Shown one piece after another: positions 31,696 through 41,360 of a stretch of 41,360 bases of DNA. Within the stretch, counting starts at the first letter, position 1; every line of letters begins with the position of its first letter. The notes beneath the pieces are model-generated. The model did not search any database. It saw only the letters and a program-made list of their open reading frames with translations, and was not told the origin of the DNA. The position numbers and the translations under genes were made by a program. The stretch is from NCBI GenBank assembly GCA_943704525.1, contig CALSCQ010003055.1:1-41360 (forward strand), read 5' to 3'. The DNA is from Pigoraptor vietnamica (Eukaryota > Opisthokonta > Filasterea).

Positions 31696-31938
31696 TTTGA
31701 TCCTTTTCAGTCGGATGCCAACCGGCCGCAGAGTTCAGTGACGCGCGATTATAGCGCCCTTGCCTATAGTTAACTAAGTACTGGATTTTGCATAGTGAGC
31801 GCAGTTTGATCCGGACATGCGCCTATTTGACAGGTATTTTGCAATTTGATCCGGGCATCGTTTTGGCTAAGTACTGGAGAGCACTGTTTGATCCGGACAC
31901 CTTTTTGGGTGCCCAAATTTGGCGCCCTTTTGACAGGT
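31696..31938 (+). promoter_or_regulatory. Direct-repeat array upstream of the recombinase gene
   Basis: Three kinds of short direct repeat are interleaved. TTTGATCCGG-A/G-CA occurs at 31805-31817, 31845-31857 and 31887-31899, with a partial TTTGATCC at 31696-31703. CTAAGTACTGG occurs at 31774-31784 and 31867-31877. TTGACAGGT occurs at 31827-31835 and 31930-31938. The order CTAAGTACTGG, TTTGATCCGGACA, TTGACAGGT appears twice, about 80-105 bases apart. TTTGGCGC (31918-31925) is an E2F consensus. The array is about 260 bases upstream of the first candidate start codon and could be a promoter or recombinase-binding arm sites. Confidence 0.75.
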
Positions 31939-32198
31939 GTCAGTGACCGACTTGTCTCCTCTTTTTTTCAGTCGTCTCAATGGCACGGCCGGCGCAGTCG
32001 CTCAGCCGGCGACACATTGTTCGGGCTGCTTAGAATTGGCCCAGCCTTCTGACGCGGTGTTAGACCGTCGGCATCGGCCCGCATCGCACCGACTGCGGGC
32101 CCGCAACCGGTCACCGGCGCGGCTGAAGTGCCCGCGGGGGCCTGAGCCGCCGCCGACGGAGGGGTCGCACGGTTCGGCGAACCGACCGTGAAGAGAGT

Positions 32199-35100
32199 AT
32201 GGCAACGGCGCAGCCGGCGCGGCCGTCAAGTGCAGCGCACGTTGCTGCCGCCGACGAAGCCGCCGAGTTTGCTGCGGCCATCAATGCCTGCCTCAATGAG
32301 GGCATCGGCCAGGGTATTCTGCGGATCGGACTTACGCAGACGCACCGCACAACGGCCTCAGCTCGGCGCAGCAGTTGACAGCTGAGGGTGGCATTAGTGC
32401 CTTGGTGGGTGCCGACGTAGATGGCTGCGTCGACGGTGTGGGGGTTGCTATCGCGGTCGAGGGCGGCGATGCGGCCGCGGACACGGCTGCCGATGCGCCG
32501 GCTGTGCTCAAGCTGGTCCGCGAGCTGTGTAAGGGCGATTTGAAGCCAACCGCGTGGAAGACCATGCCTGAACAACACGGAGAGGGCACGTAAGACCATC
32601 GCAAGATTGGTCGCTGCGGCGGTGCTGCCGGTGCTGTGGCCGGCGACTGCGGCCTATGACGACGACGACGACGAGCGAAGGCGACGCGCCGGCGCCGGGT
32701 ACAAGCTGCACGCTGTTGGCGAGTCGGGCGACGGCGCAGTTGACGCCGTGGCGGATGAATTGTGTCGGGACCGCTCTTTGGCGAGTACGCTAACCGAGAA
32801 GAGCTTCCTTTCGGCGACGCGTGCCGACCTCGAGAAGCTTGTCGACCGTGCTGCGGCTGCGGCCGCGGCCGCCGTGCCGCCCCCGCCGCCGGCTGTACGC
32901 GCTGTCGTGACGGAACGTCGCCGGGCTGCCGCCAACTCGGCTCTTTGTCGCGCGCAGTTTTTGTGGCTTATCCGCCTTCACGCGAGCGAATTTTTCGAAA
33001 CGGATCGCGGAGCGATGTACACGGCGAACGTTATGCGCTGGATGAGCGACGAGGCTGCCGTCGAGGACGAGGCCGCTGTTGCGCTGGTGCTTGCGTTCGT
33101 CCTGCTTTCTGTGGGTGGATATGGTGGCGAGTGCGAAGAAACGGCTCACCGGCATGTTCGCGCTTGGCTGCGCAGCAGTCAGGGCCAGCCGCTCCGCGAT
33201 GGTGGACTGCCGACTGCCGCGTCGGACACGTCGACGACGCCCGCGGACGTTCTAGTGTCAATGCAGAGTCTGTCGTGGACGGAGGAAGTTGTCGCCGGTT
33301 TCGTGCGGGCTGTTCAACCTGTTCCGTCGCTGTCTTCGGCTCTCTGGGGCAAGGACGCCAGCAACCAGGAGTTTGCGCAGCGGCCAACGATGGCAGGAGT
33401 CATTGCACATTTCATCGCTACTTGCCCCGAGTCGGTTCTCGCCGAGTTTGTCGACGATGCCATCGACAGGGCCGTCGTCGGCGAAGGCGGCCGCGGCGAA
33501 ATGGGCGACGAATGTGGCACGGTTGACCACGACGACGCCAACAGTTACTACGATGCATATTTGACGGAAGAACTCGCGATGTGCGATGCTGCGGTGCCAC
33601 GGGCATGCGCAGCCGCGTCTGCTGTCACCGGCGGCGGGCCGTCGTCCAATCAGAATGGCATCGGCGGACGAGGTGGCGCCCTTGAAATTCTTCGGGAGCG
33701 CGATTCGGACTTGTGGAACCTTGTTGACAAGCGTGCGGCAGATACCACGAAGCGCTGCGGTGAGCGTGTTGCCGTTGTTGGCATGGCTGGGCGCCGGCGA
33801 ACTTCCCGTGCCGGCGGCGGCGGAGCTGGTGGCGAGGCCGTGCCAGTCACGGCGGCTAGCGTTGGAAAGACGATCGTTGACTTTCGCGACACTCTACGCG
33901 CCATTCATCAGCACAAGGACGTGTCTGCCGCTCGCGCTCGATTCGTGTACGTCATGTGGCTGGCGAAGACGCGGAACCTCTCCGTGGACTCAGCTGGCCG
34001 TGTCGTGGTGACCGCCGCACTGTTGCGCGGCTGGATCTGCGCGATGCTGCACCCGCTGATGCTCGGGTTTGCGGTGTCGACGACGCGCCAGTACCTCAAC
34101 AGGCTGCGGACGTCGGGGCTCTTGGTGTTCGACTCGAGCCTAGTTCCTTCGACGATCTCGCGATTCTTCGCCAACTGCATCAAGCGGCTCGATCGCACCA
34201 CGGCCGAGACCGAAATCAATGAGCGGCAGCTGTCATTGACGCTCGCGACCGTGGCTGGGGTGGCGTGCAGCATCATACTCGGCTTTCTCGAGGGCGTGCG
34301 CTGCGGTGTTGACGCGGTTGAGCGTGCGTTGACGCTGCTCAGGGCGGATGCCGGCAGTCCGTCGAACACGGAGGTGGCGGCTCTTCTGCGCATGATTGCA
34401 GATCTGCACGGAACACTTGCGCTGGCATCGCGCCATCTCTCCCGCGTTCGCGCTTGCGCTCCGGCTCTTCAGGAATGCATGGACGCACTTGCCGCAACGC
34501 TTGCGGGGTCGCCATCGTACGCTGAGCCGCCGGTGGACGGGCCGGCGGCCTCACTTGCGGACTCGCCTGATCGGCCTCCTCGACGTCCACCCTCCCGGGC
34601 ACTTCATGAGGCAGAGGCCTGTGTGGCGTCCGGGTGCGCGCGCTCTGCTCGCTGCATCCAAGTCCTCGCGTACGTCACGATTCTTTTCGAGACAAACGTG
34701 CGCGGGCGGACGCTCTCGGCTCTTCGTGTCGGAGATATTGTCCCGGAAATGAGCATCCATGGACCTGCGTTGCGCATTCACCTCGGTCGCGAGAAGACGG
34801 CCGGCTTGTTCGAGGAGCGTGGATTTGTGCTGCTCCGGCACCTCTCTGAGGATGACCTCGCGGCGTCCCCCTTCGGCCGTGACATCGACGACCTGTGCCC
34901 ATATTGCAATGTGGCGTGCCTTCTCGCCGCCCGTGGCGTTGTGCGCCCGGCCCCGGCGGCGGCCGCCGCTCAGCAGCAGCGGCAGCGGCGGCCTGTTGAT
35001 GTCGGCGCCGGTGGGGCCAGTGACGGCGGCGTCGGCTGTCCGGACCGAGCGGCTGTCTGCGTCACATGTTGTTTGAGGTTGTGCCAGAGCGGGCGCGTGA

Positions 35101-38100
35101 CCTTTTGTTCATTGGAGCCCTTCCGCACGACGATCCCTCGCTGGCACTCTCAACAGTGCCAACGGCGGAGGCAGCAGCAGCACCCGAGGCACCATACATG
35201 GCGCGTTATTACGACGCCGCTCGTGCGCGTCCGCCTGAAGACGAGCTCGCAGCTTTGCGCGACAATCGGAACAGGGGCATTTTCTTGTCGGACGAACTCC
35301 GATATGCCGCCGCCTCCGTCGGGCTCGGTGACTACCGCGTCGGCATTTTGTCGTTCCGGCATGCATTCGCCACGCATCTCGTGTTCATGCGGTTACTCGC
35401 ACAGCGCGATGCGGGCCAAGTGCCATCCCTTAAGGCATCAGTCGATTACGTATCGCTACTCGGCCATTGGGCACGTCTCTCTTACATCATCACGAAGCAC
35501 TACCTTGCCGGAACCGGCGGCGTATGGATGAACGTGGTAGGTCTCACATTTATTTGACCGGAGTGTTCGGCGGTTTGTCTTTTGTCTGTGGGCCTCTGCC
35601 AGTGTGTACATGTGTGCGCAACGTGCAACGTGCATGTGTTTTTTTGTGTATGTTGTGGTCATGCAGATCAACACAGTCGGTTATTCAGTTAATATATGCG
35701 TGTTTGCCAGTGTGCCCGTGTGTGTGACATAGTGCTGTGCCGTGACTGTGTTTGTGTGTGCCGTAAGTGTGGCTGTGTGTTTGGCCTGTACCGCCGTCAG
35801 TGCTTCAGCCGGCAGTGCCATCACCAGTGTCATTGGATTAGGCTCCGTGTGCTTTTTTCTTTTCTTCTCTTCTTCTTTCCTTTCCTGAGTTAGCATTGTA
35901 ATTAACACTCCGTGTTCTCCATACTTTCGTTTTCAGCTGCTCCCCAACAGCTCGACCTTGCGGGCACGTACCGGGAATCCTGCTGACGCGTCGGCTGAGG
36001 ATCCCGAGGCAGTGCTTAACTCGACAGGCGACCGAGCGATCGCAGCGGCGGCGGCCATCTGCAATCGCAGGATTCGGGGCTTCGTTGACGACGTGGCCCC
36101 ATTCCCGAGCATCCCTCCCAACCGCCGCTCTGTCGCCGAAATGGCCGCCGCCAGGGCGATCGAGCGCAAGGAGCGGGTGGCACACGCAGAGACTTGCCCG
36201 TCGCTCCTCCTCGGCACGGGAGTGCCTGCCGTCGGCGTCAACCATTCGGACAACTTGGTCATCGATGGCACCGACTCGTTCAGCACGCGCAGGGGCGTGC
36301 GAGCAGTAATGCTTCGTAGGATGCAGGAAGCTGTTGCGGTGCATGCGGCATCCTCGGACGGTCAGCCGCAGTCGCCTCTGCACGGGCCGCCAGCTCGCGA
36401 TGACGACCGAGACGGCGGCGGCACGGGAGGGACTGAGGGAGGCGGAAGGGCTGCTGGCGAGCCACTGCAGCACGAACATGGCAGATCTAACAGCGGATCG
36501 GCGGCTGCCATTGGGGGTGAAAGCCCCGAGGAGCGTCTCGCTTTCCTTCTCGGAGGCGATGGGCAGGCGATAGTGAGCGCTGTGAGGACTGTTCTCGAAT
36601 TGGCAGGCGGCCATGTCGACGTGAACGGAGCCGCTGCCGCGGATGATGGGCGAGGTGCCAGCGACGTCGACGGATTTCATGTCGAGTTTGACGACGGGAA
36701 CAGCCCGCCTGACGATCTTCGCGAGTGGACGGTCGTTGATGTCCTTCGTCTCGCGGTAGCGTGTGGGATCGATGCGAACAGTCTTGATGCGGGAGCTGCC
36801 CGCCGTTCAAGTGCGCAGGGCTTGCGGTTCTTTAGCGCGTCTGACGGACAGGCACTCATCCGTCGGTTCGTCAGTGTCGACGCCGAGAACGAGAGCACAA
36901 TCGGCACGTTCGACGATGCGCGTAGGGTACTGTTCCTCAAGGCGGGCGGCTTGGGATGCCTTCTTCCGGGCGAAGTACTGTCATGGCTATGCGTTGCCGG
37001 GCACGAAAATGCGGCCACCGCGCTCGCCATGTCGGACGGTTGGCGAAGCAAGACCAGCTGCGGCAGTGTTGGCGGCCTTAACGGCGAGGTGCTCATAACG
37101 GATTTTTCGACGGCCACCAGTTGGCGAGCTCTTCGTGGCATATCGTACGTGCAGGCGGACGTGTTGGCCAAGGCCGTCGTCGAAGGCACTCCTCTCGACC
37201 GGCGTCTCTTGCGCGATGCAGTCCATCAGCAGCCGGCTACTGCTCAGCCACCCGCGGGACGTGCGGCTGACGACATGGAGTCGACAGCTGCCGGCGCCGG
37301 CGCCACCAGCAACACGCTCGGCAGCCATGCCTTCACGAGACAAGAGCGAGAATTGGAAGGGGTGTTGGCATCATACGTGCATAAGAGCCGTCTCGAGACT
37401 GCGCGGGCGCTGCACCTGTTCATCATTTACACCCGGATCCTCTTCAAGGCGGAAAATGATGGGCAGGAGGCCAGCAAAGACGTCTCCCCGTTTCCCATCC
37501 GTGATCCCGAGGTGCTTGGGCTCTTCTGTGCCTTCCTGAGACACGAGAGTGTCGGAGGGTGAGTGCTTGTTGATGGTGCGGCATATTTGGCACGCGCTGC
37601 GCTTTTTACTGTTTGAGTTATCATGTCCATTCTTCTGTCTGTCCTTCCGGGCTTTTTGTTTGTTTATTGTAGCTACATTATTGCTGATTATTACCTTCCC
37701 TCTCCCTGGTCCACTAATGTCCGAATGCATCCCCCCCCCCCCCCCCCCCCCCCTTCTCCCCAGCGCAACGTACGTGTATGGTACAAGGATGTACCAGCGT
37801 CTCACGACGTTTGTGGTGAAGAATGCAGACGTCACGCTCGGTCCGGAGGTCGACCCCATCGTCTTTTGCGCGAAGGCCAACGTCCCGTACCGCCGCGCCA
37901 ACCTGAAGATGGGGATATCGTTCCCCTTCAAGGCGCCCCCCCTCACGGACGACCTCCTCCTTCTCCTGTGCCACGCTGCGGACGGCTCTCACCCTGCCGA
38001 CATCCGAGATCGTGCGATTCTGCTCGTCCTGTCGGCATTGTTCGGTCGCGTGACCCTCGCCACGACTCTGCGGTATGCAGATATATCGTTTGCCACATCA

Positions 38101-40722
38101 CACGAGGACATGCTCTATCGCGCGATCGACGAGCCGCACTTATCTGCGACCGCTCGACGGATGGGCGTGTCGTTTGCTCAGGAAGAGGCAGCCGCGGCCG
38201 CTACTGCTGTGGCTGAGCGGCGCGGAGCGCCATGGACAGGGTACTTGAGGCTCCGCGCACGCGACGAGAAAGTTGTCACGGGCAATGACTGGCAGGGGCG
38301 CGACGTGACGGTGCCGTTCCGCGTCGGTGACAAGTCGGACGATGCGCGTACGAACGTCGGGCTGGCTCTCTTCGACTGGTTCGCGCTGACGGGGGCATTT
38401 GTGCACCCGCTGCCGGAGATCATCGCGGGGACAAAGCCCCCCGACATCCGGCCCGATTACGCGGACCTCTATGTCTTCTGTCCAGTGCACGGGGCGCCCG
38501 GGGCAGAGGCAACGATCAATGTTGGCATGGCACTCACAACGCACGATGCGTCGAACTCGCTCAAGCTGTTGGGGGACCGCCTGAAGCAGGACCCTGTCCT
38601 GGGTGCGGCCCCTTCCGTCCAGCAAATGGATCCCGCGACGCTGGTGGAGTCGTCGGCCCGGCCGGGTGCAACAACATGCTCATTTTCTGCGGAGTCGCAC
38701 GGCCCAGACGGCGTGCGGCGCAGTCCAGAAGATGTGCGGGAAGGTCTCGCGGGCGGCGGAGGGTGGGATGACATAGACGGCGCCATGATGCGCTACATCC
38801 GCGAACGCATTGCAGAACTGCAGGACGCTACGGGGGCGATGTTTGGCACGCAATTGCGCGGGGGACCGCTGGCGGCGACGGGCGGACGCCTGCCCGAGGT
38901 GGTCGCTGCGATCGAGTGTATACGCCAGTCGCTCCAGCGGCCGACGGTCGCGCCGCATGTGTGGACTACAAGCGTGCGCGGTGGCGTGAATGCGCTTCGC
39001 AAGAGGGGCGGCGCCTCCAATGCCGCGCCGACGGCAGGGGACGAGTCGGACCAGGATGACGCCGGTCCGGGCGGCGCCGACGATGACGAGGACTGCGGCG
39101 GAGCAGGCAGCTATGAGCGGTACGATGCCGAGAACAGCGGGCTGAGTTGTTGTGGGCCGTGCAGCGTGAGTGAGGCGAGCGCGGTGCGGCTGAGGCTGAC
39201 GGACGAGACGATTCCGCCCTTGAGCTCGTTGGGTGTGCGGGCAGCTGCGTCGTCGGCTGCTGCGACGGCGACCGAGCTTGGCGGCGGCGGCGGCGGCGGC
39301 GGAGCTGGGGCGCAGGTGGCTCTGCGGCGGCCGTGCCTGCGAAAGGCAGAGTGCCCCGGGTGCGAGGGGGTCGTGTGGCTTCGCTTTGTGACGTCGCAGA
39401 CCGAGGCGTTGCTTGCGGCTGGACCGACGCGCGCCGTGGTGCGGGTTGGGGGCGCGCGGATGCGCGAGAAGATCGGGCACGTGCTGAACAAGCACAATGC
39501 GCTGGCGTGCCTCGACGCCGAGTACGCCGGGAGCGAGCGGGTCGTGTCGACGTGTGAGCACTGCAAGGCGGAGGGGCCGCACCATGCGCTGGGGGGGGTG
39601 ATGACGAGCGGGATTCTGAAGGTGCAGTCGCACGTGTGCGGCGAGTGCCGGAAGGAGTTTCCGCGGGTGGTGCTCGACCGGATTGCGCCGGCGAATCCCG
39701 TTGCGGCGGGGTTTCCGCGGCTCGTGGGGCCATGCCGGTGCGGGGAGGCGTCATGCCCTGGGATGGGGCTGGAGCGCGTGATGATTCGAGACGGGAGCGG
39801 CAGGGAGGCGGGGGACGTTCGGTCCGGGGTGAGGCCGCGGCGGCTTGGGTTTGTGTGCGTCTCTGAGCGGAAAGCGCGCACGTCGGTCGACTTGCCTGAC
39901 GGCACGGCGATGGATCAAGTCGAGGGCCTCTTTCGGCGGGGCATTTCGACGGCCAACGAGCGGCGGGCAATGATGGCCGAGTCGGCGAACCTCGTGAGTG
40001 CGGCGGCGGCGGCTGTCGTTACGGCGCCGTCGGCGCAGCCGCAGCAGTCGTCGCCGCTCGGGGACATCGTGTGCTCGTGGTGCCGTGAGGTGCGTGGCGA
40101 CCACAGGGCGGCGACGAGGATTTTCGAGAACAAGGACAAGGGGGCGGCTGCTGCCAAGATGCTGCTGCAGGGCTTCTACTGCGCGGCGGGCACGGCGTGC
40201 GGCAAGGGCTTTGTGGTTCGCGTGGACGCCGACGGGCCTGTTCGACCGCGGCCCTTTGACATTCCGCCGTGGGTGCCTGCCGACGGCCTCGTGGGGTGCA
40301 CGGTGACGAGTTGCCCACGCGGCGGCGTCAAGTGCAAGATGCGCTTCTCGAGCTGCCTTGCATTTGGACTTTCTGCGTGGCCGGTGTATGGGTTCCGCTG
40401 CGTGTCGGCTGATCGCAACCGGGTCGGACCCGTGAAGTTTCAGATGCTCCTCGACTCGGAGCCCACGAGCTGGGAAGAGTTTGTCGCGCGGCCGGTGCCC
40501 TTTACGTTCGCGAGGGAGGTGCCGGACTGCGTGCGTGCGCCGCTCTTGTCGCAGCAGGGATCTGAGGATCAGGGCCAGCGCCGTGCGGTCGAGTTGCCAG
40601 CTGCTGCCGCCGGCGCTGGCGCGTTGTCTGTTGCGACCGTGGCCTGCGGCGGAGGCCAGAAGCGCGCCCGGACTGACGTGGGTGTGAATGTTTTGCGCTT
40701 TGCTTACTGTTGTTGTGGGTAA
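32199..40722 (+). CDS. Giant protein with two tyrosine-recombinase-like modules
   Basis: A candidate start is ATG 32199. The main blocks are 32544-35536, 35937-37558 and 37764-40722. The introns 35537-35936 (phase 0) and 37559-37763 (phase 2) join them in frame, for roughly 2,600 residues. Module 1 has a helical core-binding-like region (about 33860-34150), box I Arg (34701-34703, 'TNVRGRTLSALRVGDI'), Lys (34794-34796, 'REKTAG'), box II Arg (35357-35359, 'FRHAFATH', with Leu at the usual first His), His (35465-35467, 'LLGHW') and Tyr (35501-35503). Module 2 spans the second junction: 'GVLASYVHKSRLETARALHLF' and 'FCAFLRHESVGG' lead into 'PLTDDLLLLLCHAA' and box I 'FGRVTLATTLRYADI' (Arg 38047-38049). 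Its box II looks degenerate ('THDASNS', 38539-38559) and no Tyr is clear. The tail has many Cys pairs. Coding signal changes frame near 32350, 32590 and 35020-35095; small introns, frameshifting and lesions cannot be told apart here. Two separate genes are the alternative. Confidence 0.65.
35537..35936 (+). other. Intron between module 1 and the linker exon
   Basis: It starts GTAGGT and ends in CTTTCGTTTTCAG, 400 bases, phase 0. It is visibly poorer in GC than the exons and contains T- and TG-rich stretches. If unspliced, the module 1 frame stops at 35557, 54 bases after the putative catalytic Tyr codon, so intron retention would make a stand-alone recombinase. This is a possible two-product switch. 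Confidence 0.6.
37559..37763 (+). other. Intron inside recombinase module 2, with poly-C tract
   Basis: It starts GTGAGT and ends CCTTCTCCCCAG, 205 bases, phase 2. It is T-rich and carries a run of about 24 C just before the acceptor (about 37730-37753). Splicing joins 'FLRHESVGG' to 'ATYVYGTRMYQRLTTFV', which restores a continuous core-binding-like domain; this is the best evidence that the two exons belong to one gene. Confidence 0.75.
39300..40420 (+). other. Cysteine-rich C-terminal region of the giant protein
   Basis: After an acidic, Gly/Ala-rich linker the protein shows repeated Cys pairs: 'CPGC' (about 39350), 'CEHC' (about 39553), 'CGEC' (about 39640), 'CRCGEASC' (about 39735), 'CSWC' (about 40071), 'CAAGTACGKGF' (about 40180) and 'CTVTSCPRGGVKC' (about 40300). 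Their spacing suggests several zinc-binding units, possibly for DNA or RNA binding. No named zinc-finger family fits by eye. Confidence 0.5.
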
Positions 40723-41360
40723 TGCGCAGCCATTGCATGCATACTGTATGGCCGGTGCGCACAATCAGACTGAATGCGTGTGAATGTTATGCAACCTGAT
40801 GCGCGCTTTGAGAGCGCCAGTGCCATATGTGTTGTGTGAGCGTCGCGTGCGTGTGAGCGTGCGTGTGTGTGTGTGTGTGTGTGCGTGAATGTACTTGTGT
40901 GCAGAGTGTGTGCGTGTGAGTAACACTACTTGTGCGTGAGTAACACTACTTGTCAAGGGCTCTAAGAGGGGGTGCGCCACTCAAAATTTCTCAGTATGGG
41001 CCAACTACGAGGCTAAAGTATCCGCGGCCTCGAAAGTGGTAACATGATCACCATGTCATTGGACAGTAATAACGAGAATACCATTTATGGTATATGTCCA
41101 TTGGACAAAATGATGCATTATTTATTTTCCTCGAAAGTCGATCTGTAACTCTCACCTTGCTGTGCATGTGAAAGTGCCTCACGTGACCCTTTCACGTGAC
41201 TGGGACCGGTCGGCCGGCAGTTCCCTTATTTGGCACCCGGCAAAGGGGTGTGGCCGTGCTACGTGGCACAGGTTGTGATACGGCGTTAGTATCGTGCGCG
41301 TTTTGCGTGTGTTTGGGAGCGCGGCGCTCCTGCGTTTTGCGTAGATCTGTGATGCGCGGC
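40723..41360. promoter_or_regulatory. Right flank with tandem, nested and palindromic repeats
   Basis: No gene is seen. A 20-base period duplication, GTGAGTAACACTACTTGT, occurs at 40916-40933 and 40936-40953. Next is a nested site: CCTCGAAAGT (41028-41037 and 41129-41138) encloses CATTGGACA (41057-41065 and 41099-41107), which encloses the perfect palindrome ATACCATTTATGGTAT (41078-41093). TGTCCA-T-TGGACA (41095-41107) is itself an inverted repeat. TCACGTGAC occurs twice (41179-41187 and 41192-41200). This may be an element end, a replication or recombination site, or the promoter of the next gene. Confidence 0.6.

Larger units (their letters stand above)
31655..40960 (+). mobile_element. Candidate large tyrosine-recombinase DNA element (ends unresolved)
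   Basis: The interval beyond the tRNA holds a single giant recombinase-type gene flanked by dense repeat sites, unlike the compact housekeeping genes to the left. No reverse transcriptase, RNase H, DNA polymerase, capsid or transposase DDE triad is recognised, so a Crypton-like tyrosine-recombinase DNA transposon is the nearest known class. Typical Cryptons encode one recombinase in a few kb; this is far larger and has two modules. Ends are guesses: left just after the tandem repeat at the tRNA, right somewhere after the stop at 40722. No terminal inverted repeat or target duplication spanning both ends was found. A domesticated host gene remains possible. Confidence 0.4.

Noticed and set aside
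35958-37562. Linker exon as an independent gene
   Set aside because: It lacks a convincing start codon near its 5' edge, and both edges are good splice sites in phase with the neighbouring exons. It is kept as an alternative only.
31655-40960. Retroelement of the DIRS type, Polinton or other virus-like element
   Set aside because: Tyrosine recombinase modules raised the DIRS idea, but no reverse transcriptase, RNase H, DNA polymerase B, packaging ATPase or capsid signature was seen in any frame.
41179-41200. Paired CACGTG sites as the definite end of the element
   Set aside because: E-box pairs are common in promoters and a neighbouring host gene may begin just outside the window, so they cannot define the boundary.

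Overview
The window is eukaryotic nuclear DNA. Coding regions are GC-rich and cut by short introns (about 60-450 bases, mostly GT-AG), long dinucleotide microsatellites sit in introns and spacers, and there is one tRNA gene with a Pol III T-run terminator. The gene set (axonemal outer-arm dynein intermediate chain, Yorkie/YAP-like co-activator, germ cell-less-like BTB protein, GARNL3-like RapGAP, meiotic MND1) points to a flagellated unicellular relative of animals such as a choanoflagellate, filasterean or apusomonad-grade protist. The exact species is not claimed. Exon structures were built by hand from splice-site consensus, phase agreement and remembered homologues.

Layout. 1-607: 3' end of an unknown plus-strand gene. 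914-2534 (+): MND1, eight coding exons. 3373-5013 (+): unrecognised single-anchor membrane protein. 5424-7410 (-): germ cell-less/GMCL1-like BTB protein. 7411-8042: shared divergent promoter with an X-box-like site. 8043-11545 (+): DNAI1-type dynein intermediate chain. 11674-13989 (-): mitochondrial ACSF2-type acyl-CoA synthetase. 15130-16192 (+) and 16485-17847 (-): two tail-to-tail IQM-like paralogues sharing a nearly identical 340-base inverted tract. 19005-20374 (+): coatomer zeta. 20424-23959 (-): PH-RapGAP-CNH protein. 24478-26164 (-): Yorkie/YAP homologue. 26165-29241: about 3 kb without a convincing gene, mostly AT-richer, with tandem duplications. 29242-30028 (+): spliceosomal SmF. 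30234-31285 (-): proteasome beta2 (PSMB7). 31532-31603 (+): tRNA-Glu(UUC).

From the tRNA to the right edge the content changes. A tandem 27-28-base repeat starts inside the tRNA 3' end. It is followed by an upstream array of imperfect direct repeats and then by about 8.5 kb of coding sequence (32199-40722). That coding sequence reads as one very large gene with at least two clear introns. It carries two separate tyrosine-recombinase-like modules: the first keeps recognisable R, K, R, H and Y positions, and the second looks catalytically degenerate. Both are followed by a long cysteine-rich tail. Beyond it lies a nested direct-repeat/palindrome site. I found no reverse transcriptase, capsid or DNA polymerase. 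The best reading is a large Crypton-like or otherwise novel tyrosine-recombinase DNA element, or a domesticated derivative of one, lodged next to a tRNA gene. This is the best candidate for a previously undescribed system in the window.

Recurrent gene-structure features are start codons placed directly against the first splice donor (MND1, coatomer zeta, IQM-A, SmF), three inferred GC-AG introns, and promoter-position motifs (CCAATCAGCGC, TTTGGCGC).
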